Below, one piece after another: positions 1 through 6,132 of a stretch of 6,148 bases of DNA. Source of the stretch: Prolixibacteraceae bacterium (GTDB lineage: Bacteria > Bacteroidota > Bacteroidia > Bacteroidales > Prolixibacteraceae); the NCBI GenBank assembly GCA_016930735.1, contig JAFGGF010000162.1:1-6148 (forward strand), written 5' to 3'. The notes beneath the pieces are model-generated. The model did no database searches, was not told the DNA's origin, and saw nothing but the letters and a program-made list of their open reading frames with translations. A program made the position numbers and the translations under genes. Positions within the stretch are counted from its first letter, which is position 1; every line of letters begins with the position of its first letter.

Positions 1-758
1 ACATCGGGATCGACCACAAAACCCACATCCACTTTTTTATCATGGATGATTTTTGCCGTTTCAACCAGATTTTCAGGAATGGGTTCAGGTGTATGTGCAA
101 AATGCCCGGTTGCCTCACAGTTGATCTTAACAATTTCGGCAACACCAAGTTCTTTGAGTAATGGAGGCAAAACAATACTGCCTACCGAATTCACTGCATC
201 AACAGCGACTTTAAATCCGGCAGATTTTATGGCTGTTGCATCAACCAGTTTTAAATCCAGCACCTTTTGAATGTGGATCTTTGTATAATCTTTTTCAATG
301 GTTTTTCCAAGCGAATCCACCTCGGCAAAATTAAAATCTTCTTTTTCAGCTATTTTCAGAATTTCGGCGCCTTCATCTGCATTCAGGAATTCACCACCGG
401 AATTAAGCAGTTTTAATGCGTTCCATTGTTTTGGATTGTGGCTGGCTGTTAGGATAATCCCGCCATCGGCTTTTTCTTCCGGCACGGCTATTTCGGTGGT
501 TGGCGTGGTTGCCAGCCCTATGTTAACCACATTGCACCCCATCCCGTTTAAGGTTGAAATTACCAGGTTTGATATCATTTCACCTGAAATCCGCGCATCG
601 CGCCCAACTACAACAGTGGGGTTTTGTTTTGCACAGGTTTTTTTACACCACTCAGCATATGCGGCCGAATATTTTACCACATCAACCGGGCTTAGCCCTT
701 CTCCGGGTTTTCCACCAATGGTTCCCCGTATTCCTGAAATCGATTTAATTAGAGTCAT
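1..758 (-). CDS. glmM: Phosphoglucosamine mutase (phosphohexomutase family), N-terminal part, cut by window edge
   Basis: Only the first 252 residues are present, a little over half of the roughly 460 usual for the family. Enzymes of this alpha-D-phosphohexomutase family move phosphate between C6 and C1 of a sugar; GlmM converts glucosamine-6-phosphate to glucosamine-1-phosphate for UDP-GlcNAc and peptidoglycan in the cytoplasm. The sequence begins MTLIKSISGIRGTIGG, the usual N-terminal SGIRG motif. VVVGRDARISG lies near residues 49-59, and the catalytic phosphoserine loop TASHNP at 104-109 makes Ser106 the phosphorylated residue. The frame runs off the window at VVDPD, the start of the metal-binding loop (DPDVDR in this subfamily). 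The ATG at 758 is chosen because it gives the canonical N-terminus, and a possible -7 element lies about 36 bp upstream. The sugar-binding and C-terminal domains are outside the window, so a phosphomannomutase/phosphoglucomutase specificity cannot be excluded; the family call is very secure and the symbol somewhat less so. Confidence 0.9.
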   Translation of the reverse strand, partial: MTLIKSISGIRGTIGGKPGEGLSPVDVVKYSAAYAEWCKKTCAKQNPTVVVGRDARISGEMISNLVISTLNGMGCNVVNIGLATTPTTEIAVPEEKADGGIILTASHNPKQWNALKLLNSGGEFLNADEGAEILKIAEKEDFNFAEVDSLGKTIEKDYTKIHIQKVLDLKLVDATAIKSAGFKVAVDAVNSVGSIVLPPLLKELGVAEIVKINCEATGHFAHTPEPIPENLVETAKIIHDKKVDVGFVVDPD

Positions 759-793
759 TTTTAACAATAAATAATGCAAAATACAACAAAATG

Positions 794-801
794 TAAAGTT
801 A
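794..801 (-). promoter_or_regulatory. Possible Bacteroidota -7 element for the mutase gene
   Basis: On the minus strand the bases read TAACTTTA followed by C, one mismatch from the Bacteroidota -7 consensus TAnnTTTG. A transcript starting about 7 bases downstream would carry a leader of about 30 nt before the ATG at 758. No convincing TTG-type -33 box sits at the expected distance. The rest of the 105-bp spacer (759-863) shows no clear hairpin terminator for the upstream membrane-protein gene. This is a motif match only. Confidence 0.3.
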
Positions 802-863
802 GGGAATGATCTGAGAAAAGGAATAAACACAGGGAATTCTGTACACTTTAAAATTCAAAATAA

Positions 864-1550
864 TTAATCAATTTCATTTAACTCAGCCAGAGTAAGTTTG
901 AGTTTGGCAAGGTAATTCCCGTATAACCTCCTGAATCCCCATCTGAAAAACAGGAATAAACTACCGGTTATCAGTAAAAGGATAAATAAACCAAATATAG
1001 CCGGAAGCAAAATATCAGTAGTTTTTATCTGATCTGCAGTAATACCGATATTTTCTGCTTCGTAAAGCAATCCTATATAAAATCCTGCAATAAAATTAAT
1101 TGTAAAGGATAAAATAAGGGCGAGTAATCCGAAATAAAACATACGCTGATACAGGTTGAGGATATGAATGGTTTTATTTAATGTTTTTGTTAGTTCACAA
1201 GTTATATCACATTCCTTTTTGATCCGGTAGTATTTTATTACAAAATATATAAAAGTTGCAAAAAGGAAGACATAACTGAATAAGCTTATAACTATCAGCC
1301 AGGCAGGTACTTCAATATCTTTATCAATTGATTTTGCAAGTACAGGTGAAAGTATCAAATCATCAACTACTAACAGTATTATTAAAAGAAAAATAATGCC
1401 AAAACCAATTTTGATATTTCTTTCAATTTTTTCAATCAGGCTTTTCGTCCTACCCCTGAGCATCTCCCGAAGGGCTTTTTCATCCAATTCTTTTTCTTTT
1501 TCCCTGGATGAAAACTGATCCCATGCTTTTTTCAGGTCGTTTAAATCCAT
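864..1550 (-). CDS. Four-TM membrane protein coupled to ECF sigma factor; possible anti-sigma factor
   Basis: A 228-residue protein whose ATG directly follows the TAA of the sigma-factor gene with no base between, which suggests translational coupling. A charged cytoplasmic head (about residues 1-46, starting MDLNDLKKAWDQF) precedes four hydrophobic segments near 47-67, 84-106, 138-162 and 180-202. The loop at 107-137 and the C-terminus are basic, while the loops after TM1 and TM3 are acidic, so the positive-inside rule predicts both ends in the cytoplasm. The inner loop carries Cys114 and Cys118 (CDITC). There is no HxxxCxxC zinc anti-sigma motif, no FecR-like domain and no signal peptide. 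Proteins with a DLKKAWDQ-like head and four helices next to ECF sigma genes recur in Bacteroidota, from my memory of such genomes. A regulatory role towards the sigma factor is inferred from gene order and topology; the biochemical function is unknown. Confidence 0.85.
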   Translation of the reverse strand: MDLNDLKKAWDQFSSREKEKELDEKALREMLRGRTKSLIEKIERNIKIGFGIIFLLIILLVVDDLILSPVLAKSIDKDIEVPAWLIVISLFSYVFLFATFIYFVIKYYRIKKECDITCELTKTLNKTIHILNLYQRMFYFGLLALILSFTINFIAGFYIGLLYEAENIGITADQIKTTDILLPAIFGLFILLLITGSLFLFFRWGFRRLYGNYLAKLKLTLAELNEID

Positions 1551-2039
1551 TTAATTATCGATATTCATGTATGTTCTTAACTTCCTTTTTATCCGGTTCA
1601 TTTTAACGCGGACATAATTTTGTGTAATGCCTGTTATTTCTGCAATATCCTCGTAACCTTTATTTTCCAGGAACAGCAGAATAATTGATTTTTCAATTCC
1701 GGTCAGTTTTGTAATTGCCTGATGCATCAGCTTTATATTATCTTCTGTTTCCTGGTCAGGCAATTCTTCGGCCACCTGTAAATTGTCATAAGTCAGTTTA
1801 TTCTGGTCGGGCCTGCGTTTCGTTTTTTTAAACGATGTAATTGCCGTATTCAGCGCCACCCTGTACATCCATGTAGAGAACTTCGATTCCTGCCGGAAAG
1901 AAGGAAATGATTTCCAGAGCTGGGCCACAATTTCCTGAAAAAGGTCTTTGCGGTCATCCTCTGAGTCGCAGTAAAAACTGCAAACTTTGTGGATAATGCC
2001 CTGGTTGTTTTTTATTATTTCTAAAAATTCCTTCTCCAA
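1551..2039 (-). CDS. ECF-type RNA polymerase sigma factor (sigma-70 family)
   Basis: A 162-residue protein with only the two domains of extracytoplasmic-function sigma factors, which direct RNA polymerase to a small regulon, often in response to envelope stress. Sigma region 2 covers about residues 9-75, with the core-binding DLFQEI at 32-37 and the region 2.3/2.4 stretch FSTWMYRVALNTA at 54-66. A linker of about 30 residues leads to region 4 (about 104-156), whose helix-turn-helix (YEDIAEITGITQNYVRVKM) binds the -35 box. The start is TTG: the frame stays open upstream to a TGA at 2102-2100 but holds no ATG or GTG, and the resulting N-terminus MEKEFLEIIKNN fits the family. No Shine-Dalgarno sequence precedes it. 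It is followed without a gap by the four-TM gene, its likely regulatory partner. The signal and regulon cannot be read from the sequence. Confidence 0.95.
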   Translation of the reverse strand: MEKEFLEIIKNNQGIIHKVCSFYCDSEDDRKDLFQEIVAQLWKSFPSFRQESKFSTWMYRVALNTAITSFKKTKRRPDQNKLTYDNLQVAEELPDQETEDNIKLMHQAITKLTGIEKSIILLFLENKGYEDIAEITGITQNYVRVKMNRIKRKLRTYMNIDN

Positions 2040-2068
2040 AACGTGTATTATTAGTCTTTTCTGATTCT

Positions 2069-2076
2069 CAAAATTA
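2069..2076 (-). promoter_or_regulatory. Candidate -7 element upstream of the ECF sigma gene
   Basis: The minus strand reads TAATTTTG, an exact match to the Bacteroidota primary-sigma -7 consensus TAnnTTTG. It lies 30 bp upstream of the TTG start, inside the 55-bp spacer after the pseudouridine synthase stop, and would give a leader of about 23 nt. No clear TTG-type -33 box is seen about 20 bp further upstream, where the sequence enters the end of the preceding gene. It suggests that the sigma/membrane pair can be transcribed separately from rluB. Confidence 0.4.
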
Positions 2077-2094
2077 CATGAATCGTAAGTTAAT

Positions 2095-3090
2095 TTATTT
2101 CATTTTCAGGAAATTTACTTCTTTTTGAGTCAGGAAACGCCATTTACCCCGCGGGAGGTTTTTCTTTGTTAAACCGGCAAAATAAACCCGGTCAAGTTTT
2201 TTGACATTGTACCCCACATGTTCAAAAATCCGCCTGACAATCCGGTTTTTCCCCGAATGAATTTCAATCCCGATTTCTTCTTTATGATCCGGGTCGATAA
2301 AACTAATGGCATCCGGGGCAATAAAACCATCTTCAAGTTCAAATCCATTGGCTATTTCCTGTAAATGATTTTTGGTCAGCGGTTTGTCGAGGCTTGCCTG
2401 GTATATTTTTTTATTGTTGTGAGTAGGATGAGTTAACCGTTTCGACAGGGTGCCGTCGTTTGTAAACAATAAAAGCCCTGTTGTATTTTTGTCGAGCCTG
2501 CCCACCGGGTAAATCCTTTCACGGCATGCATTTTTAACCAGGTCCATAACTGTTTTATCAGCCCGTGAGTCTTCGGTGGTGGTTACATAGTTTTTAGGTT
2601 TGTTTAAAAGAATATAAACCTTGGCTTCGGCTTTTAACCTTCTGCCGTCAAATTTTACCACATCCTGGGGTTTTACTTTAACACCCAGTTCGGTTACAAT
2701 TTTACCATTAACAGTGACCAATCCTGTTTCAATGTATTTGTCGGCTTCGCGCCTTGAACAAACTCCTGAATTGGCTATAAAGCGGTTGAGCCTGATCTCA
2801 TCATTCAACCCTGCGGAATTTTCCGGTCGTTTTTTTCCAGGCCCCCTTTTTATTTGTGAATATTTTTTTTGCCCTCCTTTGTACGATTCTGAGCTTCGTA
2901 CCGGACGAACTCTTTTGCCTGGTTTTTCTTCGGAAGCTGATTCTTCTTTATTAAATTTTATTCGTGGGCGACGATTTAACATTTTTTCTTCCTCGCTCAG
3001 ATTTTTTCTGAATGGTTTTACTCCGGGAACCTCTCTGATTGGTTTTCTCCTTCTGCCTCCCGGCTTTTTATTTCTGTTGTCTCTTGGCAT
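2095..3090 (-). CDS. rluB: 23S rRNA pseudouridine synthase, RsuA/RluB family, with basic N-terminal extension
   Basis: A 331-residue enzyme that isomerises a uridine to pseudouridine in rRNA; E. coli RluB modifies U2605 of 23S rRNA. Residues 1 to about 95 are a low-complexity Lys/Arg/Pro-rich tail, likely disordered and RNA-binding. An S4 RNA-binding domain follows (about 98-152; LNRFIANSGVCSRREADKYI). The catalytic domain begins at VYILLNKPKNYVTT (158-171). The signature PVGRLDKNTTGLLLFTNDG (195-213) carries the catalytic Asp200. The C-terminal conserved block SGKNRIVRRIFEHVGY (279-294) corresponds to the family's GRNRQVRRM motif. The ATG at 3090 begins MPRDNRNKKPGGRRRK, typical of Bacteroidota members with this head. 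Within the RsuA/RluB/RluE/RluF group, the S4 domain and overall form favour RluB, but the target uridine is assigned by family only. It lies 46 bp after the zincin gene on the same strand, so co-transcription is possible. Confidence 0.93.
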   Translation of the reverse strand: MPRDNRNKKPGGRRRKPIREVPGVKPFRKNLSEEEKMLNRRPRIKFNKEESASEEKPGKRVRPVRSSESYKGGQKKYSQIKRGPGKKRPENSAGLNDEIRLNRFIANSGVCSRREADKYIETGLVTVNGKIVTELGVKVKPQDVVKFDGRRLKAEAKVYILLNKPKNYVTTTEDSRADKTVMDLVKNACRERIYPVGRLDKNTTGLLLFTNDGTLSKRLTHPTHNNKKIYQASLDKPLTKNHLQEIANGFELEDGFIAPDAISFIDPDHKEEIGIEIHSGKNRIVRRIFEHVGYNVKKLDRVYFAGLTKKNLPRGKWRFLTQKEVNFLKMK

Positions 3091-3136
3091 TTTTTAAATT
3101 TTGCGCAAATGTCGGAAAAAATCGGAATATAAATAC

Positions 3137-3820
3137 CTAATAAATTGAATATTGTGAAATAACATTCATAATCTGGGCAGGTGTAAAATAATACTTTAGT
3201 TTATATTTCAGGTATTTTTCTGACGCATTTGAACGGTTCAGTACAAAATCTGAAAAATCCTGTATCTGGTAACCCAACCCGTGTTCAACACCAATCCTGT
3301 CAATTTTCTCTTCAAACCTTCTTCGGTAATTAGGGAAAAGGTAACCAATCCCGGTAAAAATTACTCCCATATTGGTTTTTCCTGAATAATCTATTATATG
3401 CCCAAGTTCATGCCCGATAACACCAATCTGTGAGTTGAACGGAATACTGTCAAGAAGGACTCCCTTATTATTTATCAGTTTATTGTCAATGGCGATCAGG
3501 TAATCCCTTTTGTCTTTTTGTTTGAAAATAAAATTTGTTTTCGGACGGCATAACATTGTGGTTTTGATATTTTTCTCTATAATCTGGATAGAAGTTTCAC
3601 TAAGTTCAGGATAATAATTCAAAGCTGTCAAAGTTGGTACAAGGAAACGTTCTTCAAAAAGCTTATTTAGGGATAACTCTTCAAAATACTGTGCCTGCTT
3701 TTCCAGTTCCTGTTCATAAAAAAATTCTTTTACCGGATCGGGAAGTTTACATTCAGCTTTTGTAATGATTAACAAAGCTGCAAAACCAATTATAAAAATC
3801 CGGTAATTTAATTTATTCAT
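3137..3820 (-). CDS. Exported HExxH zinc metallopeptidase-like protein, uncharacterised family
   Basis: A 227-residue protein with a basic N-terminus and one hydrophobic stretch (about residues 7-20), consistent with a Sec signal peptide or N-terminal anchor. The motif GHELGHIIDY contains a zincin HExxH: His137 and His141 as zinc ligands and Glu138 as the general base. About 30 residues later, FEEKIDRIGVEHGLG (169-183) supplies acidic residues, of which Glu170 or Glu171 resembles the third ligand of gluzincins (an ExxxD pattern with Asp174). The middle segment NSQIGVIGHELGH resembles the active-site helix of M48-like peptidases, but the multi-TM body of HtpX/Ste24 is absent and the protein is short. 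A C-terminal YYFTPAQI segment recalls similar Bacteroidota hypothetical proteins I remember. The lipobox is poor (KAEC at 21-24), so lipoprotein processing is not supported. It is divergent from the AIM24-like gene. Peptidase activity is inferred from the motif; substrate and location are unknown. Confidence 0.8.
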   Translation of the reverse strand: MNKLNYRIFIIGFAALLIITKAECKLPDPVKEFFYEQELEKQAQYFEELSLNKLFEERFLVPTLTALNYYPELSETSIQIIEKNIKTTMLCRPKTNFIFKQKDKRDYLIAIDNKLINNKGVLLDSIPFNSQIGVIGHELGHIIDYSGKTNMGVIFTGIGYLFPNYRRRFEEKIDRIGVEHGLGYQIQDFSDFVLNRSNASEKYLKYKLKYYFTPAQIMNVISQYSIY

Positions 3821-3829
3821 CAGATTGAT

Positions 3830-3837
3830 TATTTTTG
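3830..3837 (+). promoter_or_regulatory. Candidate -7 element for the AIM24-like gene
   Basis: The plus strand reads TATTTTTG, an exact match to TAnnTTTG, with TTTA (3807-3810) 19 bp upstream as a near-match to the -33 box. The predicted transcript start near 3844 gives a leader of about 35 nt to the ATG at 3880. The -33 part overlaps the first codons of the divergent zincin gene. The two divergent promoters would overlap within 59 bp. Confidence 0.4.
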
Positions 3838-3847
3838 AATATCATAG

Positions 3848-3855
3848 CCAAATTA
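3848..3855 (-). promoter_or_regulatory. Possible -7 element for the zincin gene
   Basis: The minus strand reads TAATTTGG, one mismatch from TAnnTTTG. A TTTG lies 21 bp upstream at 3880-3877, close to the -33 spacing of Bacteroidota promoters. It would give a leader of about 20-25 nt before the ATG at 3820. This is a motif match in a short AT-rich spacer, where chance hits are easy. Confidence 0.3.
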
Positions 3856-3879
3856 CAATAATTCAAATTAAAAATACAA

Positions 3880-4656
3880 ATGAATATGCAATCACACGAA
3901 ATTGATTACAAAATTATAGGGAACGACCTGCAGTTGGTAGAAATTGAACTGGATCCGGCTGAAACAGTAATTGCCGAAGCAGGAGCTATGTTATATATGG
4001 AAGACGGAATTGAATTTACAGCCAGGATGGGTGATGGTTCAAATCCGCAAGCCGGCTTTTTTGATAAATTATTATCAGCGGGTTCCAGGCTGATAACCGG
4101 TGAATCGTTGTTTTTAACCCATTTCACCAATCAGGGGTGGGGGAAGAAAAAAGTGGCATTTTCAGCCCCATATCCGGGAACAATAGTTCCGCTTAACCTG
4201 CCACAGTATGGCGGAAGGGTTACTGTTCAGAAAGATGCATTTTTATGTGCTGCCATGGGAACTAAAATCTCAATAACATTCAGCCGGAAACTTGGTGCCG
4301 GGTTTTTCGGAGGTGAAGGTTTTATCCTTCAGCAACTTGAAGGTGACGGACTGGCTTTTATCCACGCCGGTGGTATTGTTATTGAAAAACAACTCAACAA
4401 TGAAGTTATTAAAGTTGATACAGGGTGTATTGTCGGATTTGAACAAACTATCGATTACAGCATACAGCAGGCAGGAAACCTGCGTTCGATGATTTTTGGA
4501 GGAGAAGGGATTTTCCTTGCAACTCTCCGGGGGACCGGGAAAGTCTGGTTGCAAAGTATGCCGGTCAGGAAACTTATTTCTCAGCTTTCAACCTGGGGAC
4601 CAAATTCACGAAAAGAAGCCAGGGGCGGACTTTTGAACAGTTTGCTTGAAAGTTGA
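3880..4656 (+). CDS. AIM24 / TIGR00266 (DUF124) family protein
   Basis: A 258-residue soluble protein of the widespread AIM24 family, which in yeast mitochondria supports inner-membrane organisation; the bacterial role is not established. The family has a TRAP-like beta-sandwich fold with pseudo-threefold internal repeats, and the repeats can be seen here: GESLFLTHFTNQG (74-86), GEGFILQQLEGDG (145-157) and GEGIFLATLRGTG (208-220). Other family hallmarks are VIAEAGAMLYM (30-40), AFIHAGG (159-165), VDTGCIVGF (179-187) and KVWLQSMP (221-228). There is no signal peptide or TM segment. The ATG at 3880 begins MNMQSHEIDYKIIG; a second ATG two codons later (3886) is an alternative with little effect on the product. 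It is the only plus-strand gene in the window: divergent from the zincin gene, convergent with dgt, and apparently monocistronic. The family call is very secure; the function is unknown. Confidence 0.95.
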   Translation: MNMQSHEIDYKIIGNDLQLVEIELDPAETVIAEAGAMLYMEDGIEFTARMGDGSNPQAGFFDKLLSAGSRLITGESLFLTHFTNQGWGKKKVAFSAPYPGTIVPLNLPQYGGRVTVQKDAFLCAAMGTKISITFSRKLGAGFFGGEGFILQQLEGDGLAFIHAGGIVIEKQLNNEVIKVDTGCIVGFEQTIDYSIQQAGNLRSMIFGGEGIFLATLRGTGKVWLQSMPVRKLISQLSTWGPNSRKEARGGLLNSLLES

Positions 4657-4676
4657 TTTTAATTGGGTTAGGGAAT

Positions 4677-4757
4677 GGAACACAGATAATACTGATCCAG
4701 CTGATTAATATTGTTAAATATTTGTATAAATCCGGAAATCTGTGTAATCTGTGTTCT
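4677..4757. repeat. Imperfect palindromic intergenic repeat with ACACAGAT-like units
   Basis: The outer arms are an exact 10-bp inverted repeat, GAACACAGAT (4678-4687) and ATCTGTGTTC (4747-4756). Pairing continues inward with mismatches to about GATTAATA on the left and TATAAATC on the right, around an AT-rich loop near 4710-4722. The right arm contains a 9-bp tandem repeat, ATCTGTGTA (4738-4746) and ATCTGTGTT (4747-4755); the left arm holds decayed copies (ACACAGATA, ATACTGATC, CAGCTGATTA). It fills most of the 108-bp spacer between two convergent genes. Elements of this style (repeated ACACAGAT units meeting their reverse complement) are, from memory, dispersed in many Bacteroidota genomes. 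The transcript would fold on either strand, so a bidirectional terminator role is possible, although no clear poly-U tract follows. Confidence 0.7.
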
Positions 4758-4764
4758 ATTGAAT

Positions 4765-6132
4765 TTATACTATTTCCGGCAAACTAATCCCTTTGATTTT
4801 CCGGTACAGGTCGAGGGCATAAACATCTGTCATGCCGGAAACAAAATCGACAATTGCCTGAATTTTATTATAGGTCGAATCAGTTTTTGGTTTGTACTGA
4901 GCCGGAAGCAAAGAATTGAGTTTTTTACTGTACAGTTCTTCCGGGGAAACAGCGGCACCGATGAATTCTTCGAGTAATGTTCCGATAATTTTGTAACCGG
5001 CAATTTCAATTTCCACTACCGAACGGTGTGCATAAACCTGTGAGTATGAGATTTTTTTTACAACGTCCATAGCTTCAGCCTGAACAGGATTTAGTTTTTT
5101 TATCAGGCTTGAATCAAAATCCCCGTTAAGTATTATTTCTTCGTTTTCTCTGAAAATGCGGCTGCATTCTGAAATAAGTTTACCAATGACACCTGCCCGC
5201 AAATAAGTGATCTGTTCGTTTAAATCGGTAACAATTTTTAATGTGCCTGAAATGTTTTCAAGTGCTTCAGAATCTTCTTTTTTATCGTAGAAATTCAGAT
5301 ATAATTCCCGTGTTTCATCATAAGTGAGTATCCCAAGTTTAAATGCATCTTCCAGATCCATGATCTGATAACAGATATCGTCGGCAGCTTCGACAAGGTA
5401 AACCAGTGGGTGCCGGGAAAACGTTCCCGGTTTCAATGGACTTTCCTGTACCTGAAGATCGCCTGCAATTCTTTGGAATGTATCTTTTTCCGACTGAAAA
5501 AAACCAAATTTTTGTTTTGTTGCATTAACCGATTCAAAGGGGTACTTTACAATCGATGCCAGTGTTGTGTAGGTTAGTGCAAAACCTCCGGGGCGTTTGC
5601 CTTCAAACTGGTTTGTCAGAATCCTGAATGCGTTGGCATTACCATCGAAGTGTGTAAAATCCATCCATTCAGTTTCTGTCAATGAGTCTCGAAATTCCTG
5701 GCCTTTCCCTTTTATAAAGAAATTGGAAATAGCAGCTTCGCCCGAATGGCCAAATGGTGGATTGCCCAGGTCATGTGCCAGACAGGCAGCGGAAACAACT
5801 GTCCCGATTTCGTTTTGGAGTGCATTAAATGGAAACCGGTGTTTTTCAGCAAGGTTTTCTGCCAGCAAATTTCCCAATGATCGCCCGACACTTGCTACTT
5901 CGAGGCTGTGGGTTAACCGGTTGTGGACAAATATTTTTCCAGGCAATGGAAAAACCTGTGTTTTATTTTGCATCCTGCGGAAGGGGGAGGAGAAAATCAA
6001 ACGGTCGTAATCGCGTTGAAATTCAGAACGATCCTTTGATGTATTTTCATTATACCGCTCCTCTAGTCCCAGTCTTTTTGCCGATAAAAGTTTTGTCCAT
6101 TCCATTTGCTGATTTTCATTAAAGAAATTCAT
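4765..6132 (-). CDS. dgt: Deoxyguanosinetriphosphate triphosphohydrolase (HD-domain dNTPase)
   Basis: A 455-residue enzyme from the ATG at 6132; it hydrolyses dGTP (and in some homologues other dNTPs) to the nucleoside plus triphosphate, controlling dNTP pools. HD-superfamily metal residues are present. NRLTHSLEVASVGR (71-84), preceded by His70, carries the first histidine motif; the HD pair is in AACLAHDLGNPPFGHSGE (116-133), giving His120/Asp121; and the distal acidic motif is EAADDICY (248-255). Other family blocks are RDYDRLIFSSPFRRMQNKTQ (40-59) and DFTHFDGNANAFRIL (158-172). Its length fits Bacteroidota members, and no frameshift is seen. The start is uncertain: an upstream in-frame TTG (6141) is unlikely, and the ATG at 6105 (MEWTKLLSAKRLG) gives the N-terminus I would expect for relatives (446 aa). 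A -7-like CACCTTTG at 6146-6139 would suit that shorter start. The frame is open to the window edge, so an upstream start outside the window cannot be strictly excluded. It stands alone, convergent with the AIM24-like gene. Confidence 0.94.
   Translation of the reverse strand: MNFFNENQQMEWTKLLSAKRLGLEERYNENTSKDRSEFQRDYDRLIFSSPFRRMQNKTQVFPLPGKIFVHNRLTHSLEVASVGRSLGNLLAENLAEKHRFPFNALQNEIGTVVSAACLAHDLGNPPFGHSGEAAISNFFIKGKGQEFRDSLTETEWMDFTHFDGNANAFRILTNQFEGKRPGGFALTYTTLASIVKYPFESVNATKQKFGFFQSEKDTFQRIAGDLQVQESPLKPGTFSRHPLVYLVEAADDICYQIMDLEDAFKLGILTYDETRELYLNFYDKKEDSEALENISGTLKIVTDLNEQITYLRAGVIGKLISECSRIFRENEEIILNGDFDSSLIKKLNPVQAEAMDVVKKISYSQVYAHRSVVEIEIAGYKIIGTLLEEFIGAAVSPEELYSKKLNSLLPAQYKPKTDSTYNKIQAIVDFVSGMTDVYALDLYRKIKGISLPEIV

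Noticed and set aside
298..774. Plus-strand 158-aa open frame
   Set aside because: It lies opposite the N-terminal coding sequence of the phosphoglucosamine mutase and has no recognisable protein features; the minus-strand frame carries the SGIRG and TASHNP motifs.
759..863. Rho-independent terminator after the four-TM gene
   Set aside because: The spacer is AT-rich but no stable stem with a following T-run was found on the minus strand.
2621..3097. Plus-strand 158-aa open frame opposite rluB
   Set aside because: It is the antisense of the S4 domain and basic tail; its hydrophobic, Leu/Phe-rich look is the complement of Lys/Arg/Glu-rich codons.
3737..3820. Lipoprotein signal on the zincin
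   Set aside because: Cys24 follows KAE, which does not fit the lipobox [LVI][AST][GA]C, so only a general signal peptide or anchor is supported.
4270..4554. Minus-strand 94-aa frame and plus-strand 66-aa frame inside the AIM24-like gene
   Set aside because: Both overlap the strongly conserved core of the AIM24 frame and resemble no family.
4711..4977. Plus-strand 88-aa frame running from the repeat into dgt antisense
   Set aside because: Its first third is the palindromic repeat and the remainder is antisense to the conserved 3' end of dgt.
5597..6122. Two overlapping plus-strand frames opposite dgt
   Set aside because: Both are antisense to the conserved HD-domain region of dgt and show no independent coding evidence.
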